Positions 1 through 5,438 of a stretch of DNA of 5,438 nucleotides are shown piece after piece; the first letter of the stretch is position 1, and every line of letters starts with the position of its first letter. Position numbers and translations under genes: made by a program. Source of the stretch: Lysobacteraceae bacterium (lineage in GTDB: Bacteria > Pseudomonadota > Gammaproteobacteria > Xanthomonadales > Xanthomonadaceae). Below the pieces are notes generated by a model, which saw only the letters and a program-made list of their open reading frames with translations, was not told the DNA's origin and did no database searches. The stretch covers positions 1 to 5,438 of the forward strand of contig JAQGOI010000193.1 in assembly GCA_028293685.1 (NCBI GenBank), given 5' to 3'.

Positions 1-234
1 CTGCTGGTGGCCGGTGGCCAGGACACGCGCGCGCCAATCGCGCAGTCCGAGCACATGGAACAAGCGTTGCGTGCCGCTGGTGTGCCCGTTGAAACGTTGT
101 TCATCCGCACCGAGGGTCACGGCTTCTTCATGGACGAACACAAGAAGCAGTTCTTCAATCAACTTCTCGCGTTCTTCGACAAGAACATCGGCTCAGGAGC
201 AACCGCTGGCGCGGGGGTGGCGGCGACACATTGA
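1..234 (+). CDS. S9 family (prolyl oligopeptidase) serine peptidase, C-terminal end only
   Basis: This is the last 77 codons of a gene whose start lies left of the window; the frame is open from base 1 to the TGA at 232-234. The fragment matches the end of the alpha/beta-hydrolase domain of S9 peptidases. GGQDTRAP puts the likely catalytic Asp at visible residue 8 (bases 22-24), and EGHGF puts the catalytic His at visible residue 40 (bases 118-120). Between them lies the typical segment with AL-x-x-AG-x-PVE. In the family, Asp and His complete a Ser-Asp-His triad; the nucleophile Ser would lie upstream, outside the window. After the last helix (FFNQLLAFFDKNIG) comes a short Ala/Gly-rich tail of about 13 residues ending in His, which looks like an unstructured extension. 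The exact substrate class (dipeptidyl peptidase, acylaminoacyl peptidase or oligopeptidase) and export cannot be judged from this piece. It converges on the POT transporter gene across 52 bp. Confidence 0.88.
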   Translation: MLVAGGQDTRAPIAQSEHMEQALRAAGVPVETLFIRTEGHGFFMDEHKKQFFNQLLAFFDKNIGSGATAGAGVAATH

Positions 235-256
235 TCGCCATGTTGCCGAAATGAAG

Positions 257-280
257 ACGGCGCCCAAGGGCGCCGTTTTT
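257..280 (+). terminator. Rho-independent terminator between convergent genes
   Basis: A perfect 9-bp inverted repeat (ACGGCGCCC at 257-265 and GGGCGCCGT at 268-276) with a 2-base AA spacer is followed by five T residues (276-280). It lies 22 bases after the stop of the left-hand S9 peptidase gene, so it is a good intrinsic terminator for that transcript. Since AA is too short for a loop, the innermost C-G pair probably opens to give a 4-base loop. Read on the minus strand, the same hairpin starts 11 bases after the POT stop codon and is followed by CTTCATTT, a poorer U-tract. It may therefore also end the transporter mRNA, less efficiently. Confidence 0.85.
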
Positions 281-286
281 ACGAGG

Positions 287-2116
287 CTACTTCACGCCGT
301 GCATCATCCGGCGTAACAGCGGCGCGAGCAGGAAGGCCAGGACGGCGAAGCCAATTCCAATCCAGGTCATGATCCAGAACAGGTGCCCGTATTTGGCGCC
401 GGCGCTGACCATGTCGAGCTTGGTGCCCTCGGGAATGTCGATCGCGGCGAGCTTCCCGAACAGTGCCGCGAGCGTTTCCGAGAACGCTGTTGCGAGAAAC
501 CAGGTCCCCATCATCAGGCTGGCCACGCGCGGTACCGACAGCTGGGTCACCGCCGACAGTCCGACTGGAGCGAGGCACATTTCGCCCAGCTCGAGCACGA
601 AATAAGCCAATACCAGCCACCACACGCTTGCCATTTCGCCACTGGCGCCAGCGTGTTGTGCCGCCCAGGCCAACGGGATGAAGCTCAGCCCGGCCAGCAG
701 GAGTCCCAGCGCCGATTTCACCGGCTTGGACGGGTCGGCGTTCCGCCGCTCCAGCCAAGCCCATAGCACGCTGAACAGTGGCGCCAGCAGCACGATGAAC
801 AGCGCACCAAGATAGGTGAGCGAGCCGGCGGTCTGCGGCAGCACCAGGACGTCGCGCATCAGAAACACGAGCATGGCGGCCGCTGCAAGCCCGAACAGGA
901 CTTTGGGCGCAATCGAATCGACGTTGCGGTCCGACATCGCCGACGCCGCCATGAAGGCCGCGGGTGCCAGCAGCAGCGAAACGATCGACCACGGCGCATT
1001 GCGCATGAAAACGATCACGTTGGACCACACGTCCGCGGTCCACACGACCGGCCCCTGTGCCTGCACCAGCGCCGGCACGACGTCCTTCGTCAACATCCGA
1101 TCGGTGAACGTCACCCACGACCCGTACGTCTGCTCGTACAGGGTGAAGAACACCAGGCACATCGCAATCAGCACGATCAACGAGATCATCTGTTGCCGCT
1201 GCACCGGCGTGCATTGCGTGGCGATGAACCAGAAAAACCAGACCAGTACCGCGACCATGACCAGGATCATCAGCAACAGCGCCAGCGACACCTCACCGCC
1301 CAGCGAAAACGCGCCGTTGGCGACAGCCCACATCAGCCAGGCCACCGGCAACAGGCCGACCACGGCGCCAATGTAGATCGTCCATTCGCGGGGCAATCCG
1401 AGCACGCGCTCGCGCAATGTATGCGGCGCCGGCGATTCGGCGTGGCCATGCAGGTACTTCTGGCCCCACATGAATTGACCCAGCCCGAACAGCATGCCGA
1501 TGCCGGCCGCGCCGAAGCCGTAGCTCCAGCCGAGCGTCTGTCCCAGGTAACCGCACACGATGGACGCGAACAGCGCACCGAGGTTGATGCCGGCGTAGAA
1601 CAGCGAGAATCCCGAGTCGCGTCGCGCGTCGTTCTGCGGATACAGCTTGCCGACGATCGTTGAAATGTTGGGCTTGAGGAAACCCACGCCCATGATGATC
1701 AGCGCCAACGACAGATAGAAGATCCGCAGCGACGGCTCGTCGCGCACCACGGTGCCACTCGCCAGCGTCGCAGCGTCGCCTTCGATGGTCATCCCGAAGT
1801 GCCCGCAGACGAGCAGCAGTCCGCCAAAGATCACGGCTTTACGCATCCCCAGGTAGCGGTCGGCGAGCATGCCGCCAAGCACGGGCAGGCAATAGACCAG
1901 GCCGCCATACGCGCCCAGTACGTCGAGCCCGGCCTTGTCGCCGAAGCGATGATGCTGCAGCAGGTACAGCAGCAGGAGGGCCTTCATCCCGTAGAAGGAG
2001 AAGCGCTCCCACATCTCGGTGAAGAAACAGACGTACACGCCCTTGGGATGGCCGAACAGTTCGTCGCGAAGATCGCGAATCACCGGCAAGTCGGTGGAGG
2101 CGGTGATGGCAGCCAT
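287..2116 (-). CDS. POT/PTR family (MFS) proton-coupled oligopeptide transporter
   Basis: This is an inner-membrane symporter that imports di- and tripeptides with protons, by family knowledge. The 609-residue product carries the POT hallmarks. ExxER appears as E34-E37-R38 in EMWERFSFYG on TM1. FLKPN (K148) is on TM4. FSLFYAGINLGALF (170-183) matches the second PTR2 signature. YEQ is at 327-329 on TM7, and GEMCLAPVGLS (511-521), with E512, is in the TM10-type helix. These cover the proton- and peptide-coupling residues known from PepT structures. HA/HB-type linker helices fit at about 243-265 and 276-299. Two more hydrophobic stretches (about 366-392 and 404-421) lie between the YEQ helix and the next canonical helix, giving about 16 segments where bacterial POTs usually have 14. 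The protein is also longer than the usual roughly 450-520. The start is the ATG at 2114-2116, because homology begins soon after; upstream codons look non-coding. Its Shine-Dalgarno is weak (GGA, 6-base spacing). It is divergent from the OPT gene. Confidence 0.93.
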   Translation of the reverse strand: MAAITASTDLPVIRDLRDELFGHPKGVYVCFFTEMWERFSFYGMKALLLLYLLQHHRFGDKAGLDVLGAYGGLVYCLPVLGGMLADRYLGMRKAVIFGGLLLVCGHFGMTIEGDAATLASGTVVRDEPSLRIFYLSLALIIMGVGFLKPNISTIVGKLYPQNDARRDSGFSLFYAGINLGALFASIVCGYLGQTLGWSYGFGAAGIGMLFGLGQFMWGQKYLHGHAESPAPHTLRERVLGLPREWTIYIGAVVGLLPVAWLMWAVANGAFSLGGEVSLALLLMILVMVAVLVWFFWFIATQCTPVQRQQMISLIVLIAMCLVFFTLYEQTYGSWVTFTDRMLTKDVVPALVQAQGPVVWTADVWSNVIVFMRNAPWSIVSLLLAPAAFMAASAMSDRNVDSIAPKVLFGLAAAAMLVFLMRDVLVLPQTAGSLTYLGALFIVLLAPLFSVLWAWLERRNADPSKPVKSALGLLLAGLSFIPLAWAAQHAGASGEMASVWWLVLAYFVLELGEMCLAPVGLSAVTQLSVPRVASLMMGTWFLATAFSETLAALFGKLAAIDIPEGTKLDMVSAGAKYGHLFWIMTWIGIGFAVLAFLLAPLLRRMMHGVK

Positions 2117-2157
2117 GGGTCGTCCGCGACGGGTTTGTCCGAGTTTAGCCGTCAATC

Positions 2158-2177
2158 CGGCGATACCGGTGTCGACG
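2158..2177. promoter_or_regulatory. Imperfect 20-bp dyad, possible operator
   Basis: The palindromic core ACCGGT (2165-2170) is flanked by 7-base arms (CGGCGAT on the left, GTCGACG on the right) that are inverted copies at 5 of 7 positions, so 8 of 10 base pairs are symmetric. It lies about 41 bases upstream of the POT ATG and 71 upstream of the OPT GTG, where a shared repressor or activator could act on both. I do not recognise it as the site of a known regulator. High GC makes such dyads fairly common by chance. Confidence 0.25.
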
Positions 2178-2236
2178 GCGAGGGCGCGGGCTCGCGCGCG
2201 GGCCTGCGGGTTTGCAATACTCCAGCTGTCTTCCAC

Positions 2237-2241
2237 CAGGA
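2237..2241 (+). promoter_or_regulatory. Ribosome binding site that decides the OPT GTG start
   Basis: CAGGA, seven bases before the GTG at 2249-2251, is a usable Shine-Dalgarno core. It supports GTG as the start of the OPT gene. The reading frame stays open upstream to an ATG at 1799, but that extension lies antisense to the POT coding sequence and has no transporter-like features. Confidence 0.6.
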
Positions 2242-2248
2242 TCCAACC

Positions 2249-4276
2249 GTGGCCAGCCAGAGCAACCTTGCGGAACCCCGCACCGAACTGACCCTGCGCG
2301 CCCTGATCCTGGGTGTCGTCATCACGGTGGTGTTCACCGCCGCCAACGTGTTCTTCGGCCTCAAGGCAGGGCTGACGTTCGCGACCTCCATCCCGGCCGC
2401 CGTCATCTCGATGGCATTGCTGCGCGGGTTCAAGAACTCGACGATCCAGGAAAACAACATCGTGCAGACCGTCGCCTCGGCGGCGGGCACGTTGTCGTCG
2501 ATCATCTTCGTGCTGCCTGGGCTGATCATGATCGGCTGGTGGACCGGCTTCCCGTATTGGGAATCCTTCGCCATCTGCGCACTGGGCGGCATCCTTGGCG
2601 TGATGTATTCCATTCCATTGCGTCGCGCGTTGGTCACCAATTCCGATCTGCCGTATCCCGAAGGCGTGGCCTGCGCCGAGGTACTGCGCGTCGGCAGCCC
2701 GGGTGAGCACACCGATCCGACCGGGATCGCCGACAGCCGCGCCGGATTGCTGGTGGTCATGTGGGGCGCGATCAGCGCCGCCGTGTTCGCCATCATCGTG
2801 GCGACACGCGTGTTCGCCAGCGATATCGTCCAGTATTTCAAGGTCGGCACCGGTCCGACGGGTAGCGGTGGCGGCGTCACCGGGTTCGACTTCGCACTGT
2901 CGATGGCACTGTTCGCGGTGGGCCACCTGGTGGGATTGTGGGTCGGCGTCGCCATGGGCGTGGGTGCATTGATCGGCTGGGTCTGGGGAGTCCCGTATTT
3001 CTCCGCACATGCGGGCATTGCGGGGCTGCCGGCCGCTGTCGCGCATACGGTATGGGATCACGACGTGCGCTTTGTCGGCGCCGGCACGATCGGTGTCGCC
3101 GCGATCTGGACACTGCTCAAGCTCGTCAAGCCAGTCGCCAGCGGACTGTCGTCGGCGATGGCAGCCTCGCGTGCGCGACGCACCGACAGGACGGCCGTCA
3201 TCCCGCGTGTCGAGCAGGACATCCCGATCGGGATCGTCGGGCTGATCACGGTCGCGTGCTTCGTGCCTATTGCGTGGCTGCTGGGACACTTCAGCATTGC
3301 CAGCGGACTGGGTGACCACCTTTGGCTGCTGGTGATCGGCGGACTGATCTATTGCGTGCTCATGAGTTTCTTCGTATCGGCGGTGTGTGGCTACATGGCG
3401 GGACTGATCGGATCGTCGAACAGTCCGTTGTCCGGCGTAGGCATCCTCATCGTCATTGGAGCAGCGCTGTTGCTGGTGTTCGGTGTCAAGCCGTTGCTGG
3501 CACCGGGCCATGAGCAGGGCCTGGTTGCCTTCGCGCTGTTCATCACGTCCGTCGTCTTTGCCGTGGCGAGCATCGCCAACAACAACCTGCAGGATCTCAA
3601 GACCGGACAGCTGGTCGACGCCACACCCGCCAAGCAGCAGTGGGCGCTGGTGGTGGGCGTCATCGCCGGCGCCGCGGTCATACCCCCGATCATGGACGTG
3701 CTCAATCATGCGTACGGCTTTGCCGGTGCACCGGGCGCGGGCGCGCATGCACTGCCGGCACCGCAGGCGGGGCTGATCTCGTCGCTGGCCAGGGGCGTGA
3801 TCGAGAACAATATCGACTGGAGCCTGATCGAAATCGGCGGTGCGATCGGCGTCGTGCTGATCATCATCGACGCGCTCATGACCAGGACAACAAAGTCCGC
3901 GCACCTGTCGCCACTGGCCGTCGGGCTGGGCATCTACCTGCCGACATCGGCCACCTTGATGGTCGTGGTCGGCGCGCTGGCCGGCGCGTACTACGACCGT
4001 CGTGCCAACCGCAGCCCGCGCCCGGAAGCGCGCAAGCAACTGGGCGTGCTGCTCGCGTCGGGAATGATCGTCGGCGAGGGCCTGATCGGTGTATTGATCG
4101 CCTTCATCGTGGGGTTCTCGGGCAAGGATTACCCATTGGGACTGGTCGGCGACAACTTCGGGACGGCCTCCATCTGGATCGGCGGCTTGGCCTTCGTCAT
4201 CGTCGTGGTCGGTCTCTACCGTTGGTGCGAATCGCTCAACCGCAAGGCGACCGATGTGCCGTCCTCGCTCGCATGA
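2249..4276 (+). CDS. OPT family oligopeptide transporter
   Basis: This is a secondary transporter of the OPT superfamily, unrelated to POT/MFS. Family members import oligopeptides or, in the YSL-like branch, metal chelates across the inner membrane, driven by protons. The 675-residue product is almost all hydrophobic helices (about 16 segments) and carries the conserved blocks of bacterial OPT proteins in order: NVFFGLKAGLTF (33-44), QENNIVQTVASAAGT (67-81), YPEGVACAEVL (136-146), GSSNSPLSGVGI (388-399), NNNLQDLKTGQLVDATP (444-460), LPAPQA (502-507), LIEIGGAIG (526-534), LAVGLGIYLPTSATL (556-570) and GMIVGEGLIG (605-614). The length is normal for bacterial members. The first 16 residues are a short polar cytosolic leader. 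GTG is chosen as start because of the AGGA seven bases upstream and because homology begins directly after it. The next gene, an exported S9 peptidase, follows after 26 bp in the same direction, which favours peptides over metal chelates as substrate; this is an inference. Confidence 0.93.
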   Translation: MASQSNLAEPRTELTLRALILGVVITVVFTAANVFFGLKAGLTFATSIPAAVISMALLRGFKNSTIQENNIVQTVASAAGTLSSIIFVLPGLIMIGWWTGFPYWESFAICALGGILGVMYSIPLRRALVTNSDLPYPEGVACAEVLRVGSPGEHTDPTGIADSRAGLLVVMWGAISAAVFAIIVATRVFASDIVQYFKVGTGPTGSGGGVTGFDFALSMALFAVGHLVGLWVGVAMGVGALIGWVWGVPYFSAHAGIAGLPAAVAHTVWDHDVRFVGAGTIGVAAIWTLLKLVKPVASGLSSAMAASRARRTDRTAVIPRVEQDIPIGIVGLITVACFVPIAWLLGHFSIASGLGDHLWLLVIGGLIYCVLMSFFVSAVCGYMAGLIGSSNSPLSGVGILIVIGAALLLVFGVKPLLAPGHEQGLVAFALFITSVVFAVASIANNNLQDLKTGQLVDATPAKQQWALVVGVIAGAAVIPPIMDVLNHAYGFAGAPGAGAHALPAPQAGLISSLARGVIENNIDWSLIEIGGAIGVVLIIIDALMTRTTKSAHLSPLAVGLGIYLPTSATLMVVVGALAGAYYDRRANRSPRPEARKQLGVLLASGMIVGEGLIGVLIAFIVGFSGKDYPLGLVGDNFGTASIWIGGLAFVIVVVGLYRWCESLNRKATDVPSSLA

Positions 4277-4291
4277 CACCGAATAACCAAT

Positions 4292-4296
4292 AAGGA
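4292..4296 (+). promoter_or_regulatory. Ribosome binding site of the right-hand S9 peptidase
   Basis: AAGGA sits six bases before the ATG at 4303-4305, within the 26-bp gap after the OPT stop codon. I see no promoter or terminator in this short, relatively A-rich gap, which supports co-transcription with the OPT gene and independent translation initiation. Confidence 0.75.
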
Positions 4297-4302
4297 AACC
4301 GC

Positions 4303-4368
4303 ATGAAACCGTCTGCAGCCATTCTGCCGATCGCAATCCTCCTGGCGTGCTCGTCGCCAGCATGGGCG
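4303..4368 (+). other. Signal peptide of the S9 peptidase (Sec type, possible lipoprotein)
   Basis: The first 22 residues have one basic residue (K2), a hydrophobic core (AAILPIAILLA) and a textbook signal peptidase I site after SPAWA, with the mature protein starting ARGF. However, LLAC at 13-16 also resembles a lipobox, which would give cleavage before C16 and a lipid anchor. The Leu at -2 is less usual and the SPAWA site is strong, so I favour soluble periplasmic export, with a lipoprotein as the alternative. Confidence 0.75.
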
Positions 4369-5438
4369 GCGCGCGGCTTCCAGGTGCGCGATCTGGCCAC
4401 ACTGGATCGCTACTCCTCGCCAACGCTGTCGCCCGACGGCCGGAAACTGGTCTTCGCCAAACGCGTTGTCGATTACGACGCCAACAAGGCGTCGACCGCG
4501 CTGTGGATCGAGTCCGTTCCCGCACACGACACCGCACATGCCACGCAGTTGACGCCAAAGGGATGGAACGTCAACTCTCCGGCGTTCTCGCCGGATGGCA
4601 AGGCGGTTTACTTCCTGAGTGCGAAGTCGGGAACGTCGCAGCTTTACAGCATGCCGACTGCAGGCGGGACGCCGAAGGTGCTCACGGCATTTCCGGTCGA
4701 TGTCGATGCGTTCGTGCTGTCGCCTGACGGCAAACGTGCCGCCTTCAGTGCCGGTGCGTTTGCTGATTGCCGCGCCGATCTTGCCTGCACTAAAAAAAGA
4801 GTCGATGGTGCCGGCAAGGGTAAGGCGACAGGCGTGGTGTTCGACCACCTGTTCATCCGCCACTGGGACACATGGGCTGACGGCCGCATCAATCGCCTGT
4901 TCGTGGCTCCGCTCGGCGGCAAGGCGCCGCTTGCAACCGCCACGCTGGTCGGAGCGGATCTTGTCGCGGATGTGCCGTCCAAGCCATTCGGCGACATGAG
5001 CGATGTCGCGTGGGCACCTGATGGCAACAGTCTGGTCGTCAGCGCGCGCTTGTCCAACGGCGACGAGCCGCACTCGACCAACTTCGATCTCTATCGGCTC
5101 AACGCCGATGGCAGCGGTTCGGCCAAAAACCTCACCGCGTCGAACAAGGCGTGGGACGCAGGGCCGGTGTTCAGTAGCGACGGCAGGACGCTCTACTACC
5201 GCGCGATGAAACGCCCGACCTTCGAAGCCGACCGGTTCGGGCTGATGGCGATGGATCTTGCAACCGGCGCAACCCGCGAAATCGATCCGCAATGGGATCG
5301 CTCGGCTGACGACATCACGCTGTCGGCCGATGGTCGCACCATCTACACCACCGCCGAGAGCGTGGGCCAGCATCCGTTGTTCGCGATCGACGGGGCCAGC
5401 GGCGCCGTCACGCAACTGGTCGGCGATGGCACCGTCAG
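4303..5438 (+). CDS. Exported S9 family peptidase, dipeptidyl peptidase 5-like, N-terminal part
   Basis: The first 378 codons of a secreted S9 peptidase are present; the gene runs off the right edge. Residues 1-22 form a signal peptide. The rest is the beta-propeller that gates the active site, seen as repeated PD40/WD-like strands with [SA]xDG turns: SPTLSPDG (39-46), SPAFSPDG (92-99), LSPDG (139-143), WAPDG (237-241), SSDG (291-294) and SADG (341-344). The block DCRADLACTKKR (155-166), then FDHLFIRHWDTWADG (180-194), resembles dipeptidyl peptidase 5 and S9C enzymes of proteobacteria; RHWDT also occurs in fungal DPP V, as I recall. C156 and C162 could form a disulfide in the periplasm. The Ser-Asp-His hydrolase domain, another 250-300 residues, should follow outside the window, so activity cannot be verified here. 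The likely role is release of dipeptides for the neighbouring transporters. Other S9 subtypes, such as acylaminoacyl peptidase, remain possible. Confidence 0.9.
   Translation, partial: MKPSAAILPIAILLACSSPAWAARGFQVRDLATLDRYSSPTLSPDGRKLVFAKRVVDYDANKASTALWIESVPAHDTAHATQLTPKGWNVNSPAFSPDGKAVYFLSAKSGTSQLYSMPTAGGTPKVLTAFPVDVDAFVLSPDGKRAAFSAGAFADCRADLACTKKRVDGAGKGKATGVVFDHLFIRHWDTWADGRINRLFVAPLGGKAPLATATLVGADLVADVPSKPFGDMSDVAWAPDGNSLVVSARLSNGDEPHSTNFDLYRLNADGSGSAKNLTASNKAWDAGPVFSSDGRTLYYRAMKRPTFEADRFGLMAMDLATGATREIDPQWDRSADDITLSADGRTIYTTAESVGQHPLFAIDGASGAVTQLVGDGTV

Larger units (their letters stand above)
2117..2248. promoter_or_regulatory. Divergent control region between POT and OPT transporter genes
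   Basis: These 132 bp separate the divergent ATG of the POT gene from the GTG of the OPT gene, so promoters for both should lie here or just inside the genes. For the plus strand, TGCAATACT (2213-2221) resembles an extended -10 (TGn plus 4 of 6 matches to TATAAT), 27 bases before the GTG, but no convincing -35 sits upstream. On the minus strand, TTGACG (complement of 2149-2154) resembles a -35, but a -10 at proper spacing is missing. TAAACT lies only 2 bases further on and is too close to pair with it. The stretch 2182-2205 is almost pure G/C with alternating CG steps. Promoter assignment is weak; the regulatory role follows from gene layout. Confidence 0.55.

Noticed and set aside
279..1214. 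Minus-strand frame of 311 codons overlapping the POT gene in another frame.
   Set aside because: Its translation is Arg/Gly/Ala-rich with no motif, while the overlapping POT frame has all family signatures throughout this stretch.
2182..2205. G/C-only stretch with alternating CG steps and a 5-bp GCGCG/CGCGC hairpin in the divergent control region.
   Set aside because: The stem is short, there is no U-tract, and such sequence arises easily at this GC content; I could not support a terminator, attenuator or Z-DNA role.
1799..2248. N-terminal extension of the OPT reading frame to an upstream ATG (150 extra codons).
   Set aside because: It lies antisense and codon-aligned over the 5' part of the POT gene and the intergenic region, with no membrane segment or family similarity. 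GTG at 2249 has a good ribosome binding site and is followed directly by OPT homology.
4277..4302. Two AATAA-like units in the gap between the OPT and peptidase genes, considered as a promoter -10.
   Set aside because: No -35 at a suitable distance was seen, and the position overlaps the ribosome binding site of the peptidase; co-transcription is the simpler reading.
287..4558. A very long open minus-strand frame (1423 codons) running through the POT gene and on, antisense to the whole OPT gene and the start of the right-hand peptidase gene.
   Set aside because: Only the last 609 codons look like a protein. The rest is Arg/Asp/His/Gln-rich, low-complexity translation. Its codons align exactly with the OPT codons, so it stays open simply because the OPT gene lacks TTA, CTA and TCA codons, as expected in GC-rich DNA.
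4216..5415. Minus-strand open frame of 399 codons opposite the right-hand peptidase.
   Set aside because: It is codon-aligned antisense to the clearly real S9 propeller gene, Arg-rich without recognisable motifs, and explained by the same lack of TTA, CTA and TCA codons on the sense strand.

Overview
The window looks like chromosomal DNA of a GC-rich Gram-negative proteobacterium. I infer the Xanthomonadaceae/Rhodanobacteraceae group (Lysobacter, Luteimonas, Pseudoxanthomonas, Rhodanobacter-like) from high GC, the exported S9 peptidase with a conserved DPP5-like propeller motif, and the pairing with peptide transporters. This taxonomic call comes from recalled family resemblance, not from a search. 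I see no mobile element, tRNA, rRNA or CRISPR array.

Layout, left to right: (1) the last 77 codons of a plus-strand S9 (prolyl oligopeptidase family) serine peptidase, carrying the expected catalytic Asp and His; (2) a 52-bp convergent gap with a 9-bp perfect GC hairpin and a T-run, probably a terminator used from both sides; (3) a minus-strand POT/PTR-family (MFS) proton-coupled oligopeptide transporter of 609 residues; (4) a 132-bp divergent control region with an imperfect 20-bp dyad; (5) a plus-strand OPT-family transporter of 675 residues starting at GTG; (6) after only 26 bp, with its own ribosome binding site, a second S9 peptidase (DPP5-like) with a signal peptide. It runs off the right edge before its catalytic domain.

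Together the genes suggest a peptide-scavenging locus. At least one exported peptidase cuts oligopeptides in the periplasm, and two unrelated secondary transporters (POT and OPT) bring peptides across the inner membrane. The OPT gene and the right-hand peptidase look like an operon. The divergent POT gene shares the control region with it.

All families present are known. I did not find a convincing undescribed system. The points most worth a second look are the pairing of two transporter superfamilies with two S9 peptidases, an apparent extra pair of membrane helices in the POT protein, and the dyad in the divergent promoter region.
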